Assembly (NCBI GenBank): GCA_004525275.1
Contig: SPCO01000023.1
Span: 1 to 11,316, forward strand
Source of the DNA: Thermomicrobiales bacterium
GTDB lineage: Bacteria > Chloroflexota > Limnocylindria > Limnocylindrales > CSP1-4
Reading direction: 5' to 3'
DNA length: 11,316 nt
The notes beneath the pieces were generated by a model. That model was not told the origin of the DNA and made no database searches. It was given only the letters and a program-made list of their open reading frames with translations. Position 1 is the stretch's first letter, and each line of letters opens with the position of its first letter. Below, piece by piece: positions 1-8,074 of the stretch. The position numbers and the translations under genes are program-made.

Positions 1-225
1 CTGTTCATCCAGCTGACCGCGGATCACCCGACCGACATCGCCATCCCGGACTGGCCGTACACGTTCGGCCAGCTGATCGATGCCCAGGCCGCTGGCGACT
101 TCGCCGCCATCGAATCACACGACCTGCCGATCCTGCGGGTCCACCTCGGGGCTGATCCGGATGCCGGACTGGCCGCCCTGGAACGGGCCCTGGTCGCGGC
201 CCTCGATGCGGCCAAGGAGGACTGA
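1..225 (+). CDS. Glucose-6-phosphate isomerase C-terminus, probably of a transaldolase/isomerase fusion (5' partial)
   Basis: The frame is open from base 1 to a TGA at 223-225 and encodes the last 74 residues of a protein that begins outside the window. The tail LTADHPTDIAIPDWPYTFGQ followed by LIDAQAAGDFAAI, and later ILRVHLG, resembles the C-terminus of the glucose-6-phosphate isomerase half of bifunctional transaldolase/isomerase proteins (FLQ(I/L)T.D...IP..PY(S/T)FG.L..AQA.GD..AL). The isomerase interconverts glucose-6-phosphate and fructose-6-phosphate in the cytoplasm; the transaldolase half, if present, would lie upstream and cannot be seen. It is the first visible gene of a pentose phosphate operon and sits 4 nt before gnd, which supports the assignment. 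A stand-alone isomerase of the same subfamily remains possible. Confidence 0.7.
   Translation: MFIQLTADHPTDIAIPDWPYTFGQLIDAQAAGDFAAIESHDLPILRVHLGADPDAGLAALERALVAALDAAKED
214..220 (+). promoter_or_regulatory. Shine-Dalgarno of gnd inside the upstream gene
   Basis: AAGGAGG lies 9 nt before the ATG at 230 and within the last codons of the isomerase gene. It is one of the clearest ribosome binding sites in the window and fixes the gnd start at 230, rejecting the longer in-frame extension to position 80. Confidence 0.75.
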
Positions 226-229
226 AACG

Positions 230-1129
<900 letters not shown>

Positions 1130-1135
1130 CGGTCG

Positions 1136-2827
1136 ATGACGGCGACGCGTCCGCGCCAGACCACGGTCAAGCCAGTCGGCCCGACGCCGCCAGGATCGCC
1201 GTCGAGTCAGCCGATCACCGCTCGACCGGCCCCTCGCCCCAAGGACGCGCCGCTGACGATGAAGGAGTCCCGCGAGGCGCGAAATGGACGACGGGCGTCG
1301 CGGGCCAAGCCGGCCCGGAACGTCCTGCGCGAGGGGCTCCGGCTCGAGCGTGTCCCGGACCCGTCCGTGGTCGTCCTGTTCGGAGCCACGGGGGATCTCG
1401 CCCACCGAAAAGTCATCCCGGCGCTCTACCACCTGTGGCGAACCAACCTGCTGCCCCATGAATTCCGGCTCGTGGCGATCGGTCGACGTCCCTACGACGA
1501 CGACACGTTCCGCGCAGAGATCCTCGCCTCACTCGAGCGATACAGCCGGGTCCTGCCGCTGGATCTGGACGCGTGGGAGTCGTTCGCCCCGCGGATCGAC
1601 TACCACCGCCTCGATTTCGACGACACGGCCGGGTTCGAGAAGCTGGCTTCGGCCCTGGATGCGTATGACGCCGAACACGGGACGCCCGGCAACCGGCTGT
1701 ACTACCTCGCCGCCCAGCCGTCGCAATTCGCGGAACTCATCGCCCAGCTCGGTCGGGCCGGCCTTGACCACGAGCGCCACGAGGGGGGCTGGCGCCGGGT
1801 CGTCATCGAGAAACCGTTCGGGCACGACCTCGATTCAGCGCGGCGACTCAACCGCGAGGTCGGCAAGGTCTTCCGCGAGTCCCAGGTCTACCGCATCGAT
1901 CACTACCTGGGCAAGGAAACGGTTCGCAACCTCTTGGTCTTCCGCTTCGGCAACGGCATCTTCGAACCGCTCTGGAACCGGCGGTACGTCGATCACATCC
2001 AGATCACGGTGGCCGAATCGATCGGCATCGAGAGCCGGGGCGCGTTCTACGAGCAGACCGGCGCCTCGCGCGACGTCCTCCAGAACCATCTGCTCCAACT
2101 GGTCAGTCTCGTGGCGATGGAGCCACCGGCCACCTTCGAGGCGAACGCGCTCCGTGACGAAAAGGTCAAGGTCCTGCGTGCGATCTCGACCGATCCCGCG
2201 AACGATGTCGTCCGAGGCCAGTACGGGCCGGGCTGGGTTGCGGCGACGCAGGTCCCCGGCTACCGCGCTGAGGACGGCGTCGATCCAGCGTCCGAGACCG
2301 AGACCTTCGTCGCGGCCAAGTTCACGATCGATGACTGGCGCTGGTCTGGGGTGCCCTTCTACGTCCGAACCGGGAAGCGCCTTCCGAAGCGGGCGACCGA
2401 GATCGCCATCCAGTATCGCGAGGTCCCGCATCGATTGTTCGAGGACGAGGGCGTGACACCAGACGCGAACCTGCTGGCGATCCGGATCCAGCCGGACGAG
2501 GGGATCATGCTCCGCTTTGGAGCCAAGGTCCCGGGTCTCGGCCTGGATGTCCGCTCGGTGACGATGGACTTCGCCTACGGCTCGGCCTTCAACGTCGATT
2601 CGCCGGACGCCTACGAGACGCTCATCCTCGACGCGCTCCAGGGCGACGCCTCGCTGTTCACCCGTGTGGACGAGGTCGAGGAGGCATGGGGCATCGTCGA
2701 TCCGATCATCGATACATGGGCCACGGCGAGTGCCCCGCGATTCCCGAACTACGACGCCGGATCGTGGGGGCCCGACGCCGCCGACGCATTGCTCGAACGC
2801 GAAGGTCACCGATGGCGCCGGATCTGA
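1136..2827 (+). CDS. zwf: Glucose-6-phosphate 1-dehydrogenase
   Basis: This enzyme oxidises glucose-6-phosphate to 6-phosphogluconolactone, the entry step of the oxidative pentose phosphate pathway. The 563-residue product has the nucleotide-binding motif GATGDLAHRK (83-92), EKPFGHD (225-231), the signature RIDHYLGK (253-260) and YEQTGASRDVLQNH, whose His318 matches the catalytic base of Leuconostoc G6PDH. The recognisable enzyme begins near residue 69. The first ~68 residues are a Pro-, Ser- and Arg-rich, low-complexity extension. ATG 1136 lies 6 nt after the gnd stop and has no clear Shine-Dalgarno. An alternative start is Met42 at 1259, with AAGGA (1241-1245) 13 nt before it, which would shorten the extension to about 27 residues. 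The last 16 nt overlap opcA, which encodes its assembly factor. Confidence 0.96.
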   Translation: MTATRPRQTTVKPVGPTPPGSPSSQPITARPAPRPKDAPLTMKESREARNGRRASRAKPARNVLREGLRLERVPDPSVVVLFGATGDLAHRKVIPALYHLWRTNLLPHEFRLVAIGRRPYDDDTFRAEILASLERYSRVLPLDLDAWESFAPRIDYHRLDFDDTAGFEKLASALDAYDAEHGTPGNRLYYLAAQPSQFAELIAQLGRAGLDHERHEGGWRRVVIEKPFGHDLDSARRLNREVGKVFRESQVYRIDHYLGKETVRNLLVFRFGNGIFEPLWNRRYVDHIQITVAESIGIESRGAFYEQTGASRDVLQNHLLQLVSLVAMEPPATFEANALRDEKVKVLRAISTDPANDVVRGQYGPGWVAATQVPGYRAEDGVDPASETETFVAAKFTIDDWRWSGVPFYVRTGKRLPKRATEIAIQYREVPHRLFEDEGVTPDANLLAIRIQPDEGIMLRFGAKVPGLGLDVRSVTMDFAYGSAFNVDSPDAYETLILDALQGDASLFTRVDEVEEAWGIVDPIIDTWATASAPRFPNYDAGSWGPDAADALLEREGHRWRRI

Positions 2828-4089
2828 GACCCATGGAGACGCCCACGGAGACACACATCCACATCGGCGAACCCATCCTGCGTTGGTCGGCGAGAGCCCA
2901 GAGCATCGCCGAGATCGAGTCTGAGATCAGCGGGATGTGGTCGGCTCACCATCCTCAGGATGGCGCCGATGACGGCTCGGTGCGCAACATCGCCGCACGG
3001 ACGAGTGTGATGAACCTGGTGGTCGTCGCGTCCGGGCCGGAGCTGGCGGAGCGAAGCGCCGCCACGATCCAGGCACTGACCGGGCGGCACCCATCGCGCA
3101 CGGTGGTCATCCAGTCGGCGGATCCGGACGGTCCGTCGTGGCTTGACGCCCGGATCGAAGCCCACTGCGTGTTGCCCCATCCCGATGCTGCCGAGACCTG
3201 CGCAGAGACGATCCACGTCCGCTCCGGCGGCGAGGCCGGCCGGCACCTGTCGGCCATCGCCACCCCGCTCATCATCCATGACCTGCCGGTCACGGTGTGG
3301 TGGCCGGGCGAGCCGGCCCTGACCGGCCCTGCAGCAAAACGTCTGTTGGCCGGCGCGGATCGGCTTGTCGTCGATGGCTCGACCTGGCGCTCAGACGGTC
3401 TTGATCGATTGCGACAGATGGCCGAGTTGCAGGAGGCTTCGTCGTTGGCGATCAGCGATTTCGCCCTCGACCGACAATCTCGATGGCGCGAGGCGATCGC
3501 CTCGATCTTCGACGATCCGGAGTTCCTGCCGTTCCTGCGATCCATCCGTCGCATCGCGGTGACCTTCGCGACCCACGACGAGACCGGCGCTCCGGGCTCG
3601 ACGAACCTGGTCAAGCCCATCTATCACGTGGGCTGGCTGGCATCGCGTCTCGGGCTCAGCGTCGTCCGGCCCCTGACCGCGGTCGGTGGTGCGGCCCGAG
3701 CCTCGCGTGCGAACGTCGGAAAGCCCATCAGCGGACCCGGTCTGGGTGCGACGCTGTCGGACGGACGCCGCGAGGTGGCGATCGTCATCCGGCCGATCGT
3801 CTCGCCGATGGCCGCCGGCACGACGCTGCGCGTCGAGTTGCTCGCGGAACGTCGCGGATCGGAGCTTCGCGCCGATGTGACGGCCGAGGCAGAGACTGTC
3901 CGTTGCCGGGTCTGGCTCGATGGCGTCGAGGCACTCGACCGCCGTTTCCGGGCCCCGCGCCGAGGCGATGTGGACCTGCTCGCGGATGCCATCGAGTCCG
4001 GCCGACGGGACCCGGTCGCGGCCGGTGCCCTCCGCTCTGCGGCCGCCCTCGTCGCGCCAGGCGGCCCGGGCGGCAGCGCGCCTCCGTGA
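2812..4089 (+). CDS. opcA: Glucose-6-phosphate dehydrogenase assembly protein OpcA
   Basis: OpcA proteins promote oligomerisation and activity of G6PDH; this role is best known in cyanobacteria, and homologues sit beside zwf in actinobacteria and Chloroflexota. The 425-residue product shows family-typical blocks: ARTSVMNLVVVA (62-73), HPSRTVVI (93-100) and HDLPVTVWWPGEP (156-168), then a long C-terminal domain ending in a Gly/Pro/Ala tail. ATG 2812 is preferred because GAAGG (2801-2805) lies 6 nt upstream. ATG 2833, just beyond the zwf stop, is the alternative and would remove only seven residues. The gene overlaps zwf by 16 nt and pgl by 4 nt, so translation of the three is probably coupled, as expected for a chaperone-like partner made with its client. 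The functional call rests on family and synteny; no catalytic activity is expected. Confidence 0.93.
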   Translation: MAPDLRPMETPTETHIHIGEPILRWSARAQSIAEIESEISGMWSAHHPQDGADDGSVRNIAARTSVMNLVVVASGPELAERSAATIQALTGRHPSRTVVIQSADPDGPSWLDARIEAHCVLPHPDAAETCAETIHVRSGGEAGRHLSAIATPLIIHDLPVTVWWPGEPALTGPAAKRLLAGADRLVVDGSTWRSDGLDRLRQMAELQEASSLAISDFALDRQSRWREAIASIFDDPEFLPFLRSIRRIAVTFATHDETGAPGSTNLVKPIYHVGWLASRLGLSVVRPLTAVGGAARASRANVGKPISGPGLGATLSDGRREVAIVIRPIVSPMAAGTTLRVELLAERRGSELRADVTAEAETVRCRVWLDGVEALDRRFRAPRRGDVDLLADAIESGRRDPVAAGALRSAAALVAPGGPGGSAPP

Positions 4090-4856
4090 GCGAGTTTGCG
4101 ATCCGAGTCGAACTCGACCCGGAAGCCTGTGTCGAAGCGGCGGCCGGGATCATCGCGGCCAGTCTGAGCGAGGCGGTGGCGACCCGCGGTCATGCCGATT
4201 GGGCGACGACCGGCGGCTCCAGCCCGAGGGGGATCTACGGGCATCTGTCGTCCGCGCCAATGGTCGACGTGATCCCGTGGGCCGACGTCGACGTCTGGTG
4301 GAGCGATGACCGTTTCGTTGCCCGTGACCACCCGGAATCGAATGTGAAACCGTTCGACGACATCATGCTCGCGACCGACACCGGGGTTCAGATCCCCCTC
4401 GACCAGGTTCATCCGTTCCCGACCGGAGAGGCGATCGGACGTGGCCTGGGAGCCGATTGGTGTGCCCGGACCCTGGCCGACAGCCTTCGTCACGCCGCGA
4501 CCGCGGACGCAGACGGCTGGCCTGTCTTTGACCTCATGCTCCTCGGGATCGGTGGCGACGGACACCTGCTGTCGGTCTTCCCGGGTTCCACCGCATTTGA
4601 TGCGTCGGACCTCGGGCTGGCCATCCCGGCCCCGACCCATATCGAGCCGCACATCGAGCGGGTCACCTTGCACCCCCGTGTCGTCGAGGTCGCTCGCGAG
4701 ATCCTGATGGTGGCCTATGGGTCCGACAAGGCGTCCGTCGTCGCCCAGATCTTCGGCTCTGACCGAGATCCGCGACGCTGGCCCGCCCAGCTCGCTCGAC
4801 GCCCGGGTGCCACCTGGATCCTGGACGAGGCTGCGGCTGCGGAGCTCCCGCGCTGA
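4086..4856 (+). CDS. pgl: 6-phosphogluconolactonase
   Basis: Pgl hydrolyses 6-phosphogluconolactone, the Zwf product, to 6-phosphogluconate, the Gnd substrate. The 256-residue product has the usual length and the family blocks TGGSSPRGIY (42-51, canonical SGGSTP), WWSDDRFVARDHPESN (71-86, canonical WGDERxVPxDHxxSN) and LLGIGGDGHLLSVFPGS (152-168, canonical LGxGxDGHxxSLFPG), with Asp158 and His160 in the active-site loop. The start is GTG 4086, which overlaps the opcA stop as GTGA. No convincing Shine-Dalgarno precedes it, so translation probably depends on ribosomes terminating on opcA. Its own stop overlaps the start inferred for the following hydrolase. Confidence 0.94.
   Translation: MSEFAIRVELDPEACVEAAAGIIAASLSEAVATRGHADWATTGGSSPRGIYGHLSSAPMVDVIPWADVDVWWSDDRFVARDHPESNVKPFDDIMLATDTGVQIPLDQVHPFPTGEAIGRGLGADWCARTLADSLRHAATADADGWPVFDLMLLGIGGDGHLLSVFPGSTAFDASDLGLAIPAPTHIEPHIERVTLHPRVVEVAREILMVAYGSDKASVVAQIFGSDRDPRRWPAQLARRPGATWILDEAAAAELPR
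4841..4844 (+). promoter_or_regulatory. Ribosome binding site supporting a CTG start
   Basis: GGAG at 4841-4844 lies 8 nt before CTG 4853, a normal Shine-Dalgarno distance, within the last codons of pgl. It helps choose CTG 4853 as the start of the downstream hydrolase. The site is short, so the support is moderate. Confidence 0.45.
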
Positions 4857-5668
4857 TCAGCAGCACGGAGCCAACGCGCTGGGTCGCCTCGACCGACGGC
4901 ACGCCGATCGCGGTCTTCAGCAGCGGCGATGGGCCGGCCCTGATCCTGATCCATGGCGCGGCGGGCGATCACACGACGTTCCGAGTCGTGGGGCCGATGC
5001 TTGCGGAGACCCATTCCGTCCATGCCATCGACCGGCGCGGCCGCGGAGCCTCCGGCGATGCCTCGGAGTACTCGATCGAGCAGGAATTCGAGGACGTGGC
5101 GGCCGTGGCCATGGCCCTTGCCAACGAATCTGGCCGCCCGATCGACGTCATGGGCCATTCCTATGGCGGCCGCTGCGCGTTGGGCGCGGCGCTCCGGACC
5201 GATGCGTTGCGGCGGGTCGTCTCATACGAAGGCGCGCCGGCGGCCGCGGGCGTGTCCTACCACCCTGCAGGCGTCGAGGAAAGACTCCGCCACCACCTCG
5301 CGGCAAACGATCTCGAAGGGGTGCTCGTCACGTTCATGCGCGAGGTCGTCGGGATGTCCGAAGACGACCTCCAGGCCTACCGTCGTGACCCGATCTGGCC
5401 GATCCGGGTCGCGGCGGCCTCAACGATCCCCCGCGAACTCGACGCGGAGGCGGACGCGTCGGCCTCGATCGAGCGACTCGGGAGGGTGGCCCAGCCAGTT
5501 CTCCAGATCCTCGGAGGCAGTAGCCTGCCCGTGTTTCGCGACGCCACCCTGGCCCTCGGCGAACGCCTGGTGAACGGGCGAGTCGTCGTCATCGCCGGCG
5601 CCCGTCATGCCGCCCATCACACGCATCCGGCCGCGACGGTCGAGGCCGTCCTCGGATTTCTCGGATGA
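4853..5668 (+). CDS. Alpha/beta-fold hydrolase of unknown substrate, probable CTG start
   Basis: The 271-residue frame encodes an alpha/beta hydrolase. It shows an N-terminal strand pair (WVASTDGTPIAVFSSGDG, 10-27), the oxyanion segment LILIHGAAG (30-38), the DRRGRGAS turn (60-67), the nucleophile elbow GHSYGG with Ser103 (101-106), and GARHAAHH near the C-terminus with likely catalytic His252. The catalytic acid is not obvious: the usual position after strand VLQILGG (216-222) reads SS, and Glu126 is a possible substitute. The frame opens after a TGA at 4760-4762 and has no ATG, GTG or TTG before GTG 4988, which would delete the oxyanion loop. CTG 4853 makes a CTGA overlap with the pgl stop, like GTGA at opcA/pgl. 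The substrate cannot be told; an esterase or lactonase linked to sugar-acid metabolism is a guess from position. Confidence 0.82.
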   Translation: MISSTEPTRWVASTDGTPIAVFSSGDGPALILIHGAAGDHTTFRVVGPMLAETHSVHAIDRRGRGASGDASEYSIEQEFEDVAAVAMALANESGRPIDVMGHSYGGRCALGAALRTDALRRVVSYEGAPAAAGVSYHPAGVEERLRHHLAANDLEGVLVTFMREVVGMSEDDLQAYRRDPIWPIRVAAASTIPRELDAEADASASIERLGRVAQPVLQILGGSSLPVFRDATLALGERLVNGRVVVIAGARHAAHHTHPAATVEAVLGFLG

Positions 5669-5689
5669 GCAAACGCCGAGCCTGAGGTC

Positions 5690-5695
5690 TACCAT
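5690..5695 (+). promoter_or_regulatory. Probable -10 box of a leaderless promoter for citrate synthase
   Basis: TACCAT fits the TANNNT consensus for bacterial -10 elements and is followed by exactly 6 nt before ATG 5702, so transcription would start at the A of the start codon. No good Shine-Dalgarno lies at a normal distance; the nearest, GAGG at 5684-5687, is 14 nt away. No convincing -35 is seen. The same box-to-start spacing recurs at the CorA gene. Confidence 0.5.
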
Positions 5696-5701
5696 CAAGT
5701 C

Positions 5702-6808
5702 ATGACTGATCCGCCTGCCGCCCCGCGACCGTACTCCCCCGGCCTGGAAGGCGTCATCGCCGGCGAGACAAGCCTCAGCCTCGTCGATGGCGAGCGAGGG
5801 CGCCTCACCTACCGCGGCTACCGGATCGGTGACCTCGTCGCCAGGGGCTCATACCCGGCAGTCGCCAACCTGTTGTGGACGGGCGACTGGGACCCGACCC
5901 ATCACCTGCCGACTGGCCCGATCCCGGCACAGGTCATGACCGTCCTCCGCGCCCTGCCCGAAACGACCAAGCCGATGGACGCGCTACGAACCGCGGTCTC
6001 AGCCTGGGGCGCGACTCAGGAACTGCCGTGGCCACCGACCATCGAGCAGGCGCGCGCCGTGACCTCATTCTCACCGTCGGCGCTGGCCGCCTTCGCCCGC
6101 CTGCGCGCCGGCCAGGAGCCGATCGACCCGGATCCGTCGCTCGAATTGGTCGAGGGGTTCCTCTACCAGCTGACCGGGCAACGACCGGACATCGGCACGG
6201 CCAGGGCCCTCGATGCCTACTTCATCGTGGGCGCGGAGCACGGGTTCAACGCCTCGACCTTCACCGCGCGCGTCGTGACCTCGACCCGGTCGGATATCGC
6301 GTCCGCCGTGGTCGCCGCGATCGGAACGATGAAGGGTCCGCTCCATGGCGGCGCGCCGTCCGAGGTCGTGGATCAGCTGAGCCAGATGGAGTCCGCCGAA
6401 TCCGCCGAGGCGTGGGTCCGTGAAGCACTCGACCGCGGCGATCGCCTGATGGGTTTTGGTCATCGTGTCTATCGAGCGTACGATCCACGGGCCGCCGCCC
6501 TGCGAACTGTCGCCGAAGGGATGGAACACAAGCCCGATTGGCTGGAGCGGGCGATCGAGGTCGAGGACGTGGTCCTCCGGGTCCTGGCCGAGAAGCATCC
6601 GGAGCGGGCGCTCAAGACCAACGTCGAGTACTACGCGGCGCCCGTGCTGATGGGTGTCGGCCTCGCCCCTGACCTCTTCCCGGCCGCGTTCTCACTGTCC
6701 CGGCATGCCGGCTGGACCGCCCACGCGTTGGAGCAGGCGGCCGACAATCGACTTATCCGGCCGAGCGTGAACTACATCGGGTCAGCCGAGCGCGACCTGC
6801 CGGCCTGA
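5702..6808 (+). CDS. Citrate synthase (type-2, CitA-like; 2-methylcitrate synthase possible)
   Basis: The 368-residue product belongs to the citrate synthase family, condensing acetyl-CoA with oxaloacetate (or propionyl-CoA in methylcitrate synthases). N-terminal markers are GLEGVIAGETSLSLVDG (14-30) and LTYRGYRIGDL (35-45). Active-site blocks are GPLHGGAPSEV with His215, GFGHRVYRAYDPRA with His254, and TNVEYYAAPVL, where Glu309 occupies the position of the catalytic Asp of pig and E. coli enzymes. From memory of the family, an NVE(Y/F) version also occurs in the actinobacterial citrate synthase 2 (CitA) group, so this is probably a subfamily trait. SRHAGWTAHALEQ (333-345) closes the active site. 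The gene follows the hydrolase after 33 nt but seems to have its own leaderless promoter. Its 3' end overlaps the convergent monooxygenase gene by 27 bp. Substrate choice cannot be settled from sequence alone. Confidence 0.92.
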   Translation: MTDPPAAPRPYSPGLEGVIAGETSLSLVDGERGRLTYRGYRIGDLVARGSYPAVANLLWTGDWDPTHHLPTGPIPAQVMTVLRALPETTKPMDALRTAVSAWGATQELPWPPTIEQARAVTSFSPSALAAFARLRAGQEPIDPDPSLELVEGFLYQLTGQRPDIGTARALDAYFIVGAEHGFNASTFTARVVTSTRSDIASAVVAAIGTMKGPLHGGAPSEVVDQLSQMESAESAEAWVREALDRGDRLMGFGHRVYRAYDPRAAALRTVAEGMEHKPDWLERAIEVEDVVLRVLAEKHPERALKTNVEYYAAPVLMGVGLAPDLFPAAFSLSRHAGWTAHALEQAADNRLIRPSVNYIGSAERDLPA

Positions 6809-7927
6809 ACTGCCCTGGTCGGCGCTCGCGCGCCCGTTGACCCGCTCTGCGATGCGATCGACGACGAACGCGGCGTCTCGTCCCGCGCCGTGGACGAGCA
6901 TCGATGAGAACGAGTAGGTGAACGGAACGCCGAGGAAGTAGAGGCTCGGTGCCTGCTGGACGACGCCGCGCACGTGGTTCGGCCAGCCATCTTCGTCGAC
7001 GATCCCGTCGACCTCGATCCAGTCGTAGTCCAGGCGGAACCCGGTGCACCAGATCACGTTCGTCACGTCGAGGACCGTCCCATCCGCGAGCACAGGCCGG
7101 CCATCGCGCACGCCCGCGGTCCGCGCCTCGGACATGTTGACCCCTGCCTTGGTCAGATCGATCCGTCGGACTCGCAGCAGCGGTCCGCCACCCTTGCGGA
7201 TCTCCTTCGCCATCTTGCGGCCCATCGGGGTCCGCATCGTGAGGACGTGGTTGAAAGCGAAGTCGGCCAGCGGCATCAGCAGGTGAGCGCGCCACCGGTC
7301 GATGACCGCGATCGGCAGCTCGCCGTGCGACCGGCCCGACAGATGGGTCGGATGGCTCTTCGCGGCCTCGAGGGCGATATCCGCTCCGGAGTGACTGAGC
7401 CCGACGACCAGAACCGGGCCATCCTTCAGCTGTGATGGATCGTGGTAGTCGTTCGAGTGCAACTGGCGAATCCCAGGGTCGAGGTCGCCGGCGAAGTCCG
7501 GGATGGACGGGATCCGGAATGGGCCGGTGGCGACGACGACCTGCCCTGCCTCGATCCGAAGATCGCCCGCCTGTACGTCATAGCCGCCGTCCGGCCTCGG
7601 GCGAACGCTGTCCACGGTGATGCCGCTGCGTACCGGGAGGGAGAACCGTGCAGCGTACGCTTCCAGGTAGTCGCCCATCTCGCGGGCCGTCGGATAGTGA
7701 TAGTTCTCCGCGGGGAAGCGCATCCCCGGCAATCGGGCGTAGCGGGCCGGGCTATAGAGCCGAAGGGAATCCCAACGGTCGCGCCAGTGGTCGCCGATCC
7801 GTGTGTCGGCGTCGAGGATGACGAACGACAGGCCTCGTCTGGCCAGGTGATATCCAGCCGATAGACCGGCCTGGCCTCCGCCGATAACGACCGTATCGAT
7901 GCGCTCGACGCCACCCTGCTCAGACAT
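6782..7927 (-). CDS. FAD- and NAD(P)H-dependent monooxygenase/oxidoreductase, CzcO-like
   Basis: The 381-residue protein has the two-dinucleotide layout of flavin monooxygenases. An FAD-binding motif, VVIGGGQAGLSAGYHLA (13-29), is followed by WRDRWDSLRLYSPARY (48-63), typical of CzcO-type flavoproteins. A stretch from DFAGD (144-148) to HSNDYHDP (157-164) resembles the FxG...H...Y/W fingerprint of flavin monooxygenases. The NAD(P)H motif VVGLSHSGADIALE (174-187) has Ser where the usual GxGxSG has its second Gly. The ATG-type stretch VVATGPF (131-137) and VIWCTGFRLDYDW (291-303) are also present, and the C-terminus carries LYFLGVPFTYSFSSMLVHG. No signal peptide or membrane segment is visible. 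The start at 7927 is set by GGAGG on the minus strand (7936-7940) 8 nt upstream. The substrate is unknown; roles in N-, S- or Baeyer-Villiger oxygenation are all possible. Confidence 0.9.
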   Translation of the reverse strand: MSEQGGVERIDTVVIGGGQAGLSAGYHLARRGLSFVILDADTRIGDHWRDRWDSLRLYSPARYARLPGMRFPAENYHYPTAREMGDYLEAYAARFSLPVRSGITVDSVRPRPDGGYDVQAGDLRIEAGQVVVATGPFRIPSIPDFAGDLDPGIRQLHSNDYHDPSQLKDGPVLVVGLSHSGADIALEAAKSHPTHLSGRSHGELPIAVIDRWRAHLLMPLADFAFNHVLTMRTPMGRKMAKEIRKGGGPLLRVRRIDLTKAGVNMSEARTAGVRDGRPVLADGTVLDVTNVIWCTGFRLDYDWIEVDGIVDEDGWPNHVRGVVQQAPSLYFLGVPFTYSFSSMLVHGAGRDAAFVVDRIAERVNGRASADQGSSGRQVALG

Positions 7928-8074
7928 CCTGTCTCCCTCCGGTCGTCACCGCGTGGAGTCGGAGGCGACCGATCGTCATCGGCCGCCAAGTCTGACCGTA
8001 CCGCCGCGGGGCGCTGGGGGCATCGGCAGAAGTACCCAATCGCTATGCCTCGCGCGCCATGCGTACCGAGCGAG
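7928..8074. other. 147-bp gap between the regulator and monooxygenase genes
   Basis: Both flanking genes run on the minus strand. Apart from the Shine-Dalgarno, it holds only a weak dyad, CCGAT-N4-ATCGG (7969-7982). I see no T-tract terminator for the regulator gene and no confident -10/-35 pair for the monooxygenase. Read-through from the regulator or a promoter I cannot recognise are both possible. Confidence 0.5.
7936..7940 (-). promoter_or_regulatory. Shine-Dalgarno of the monooxygenase gene
   Basis: The minus strand reads GGAGG here, 8 nt before the ATG at 7927. This gene therefore looks like a normal leadered gene, unlike citrate synthase and the CorA gene. Confidence 0.75.

Noticed and set aside
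80..229. N-terminal extension of gnd from position 80
   Set aside because: It lies out of frame inside the isomerase gene, and the ATG at 230 with AAGGAGG directly begins the Rossmann motif.
1835..2854. 339-codon open frame antisense to zwf
   Set aside because: It mirrors the codon structure of a clearly identified gene on the other strand and shows no recognisable domain; such shadows are common at this GC content.
5660..5680. CTCGG-N11-CCGAG as a terminator after the hydrolase gene
   Set aside because: Only five base pairs with a long loop and no T-run; it overlaps the end of the gene and is likely chance.
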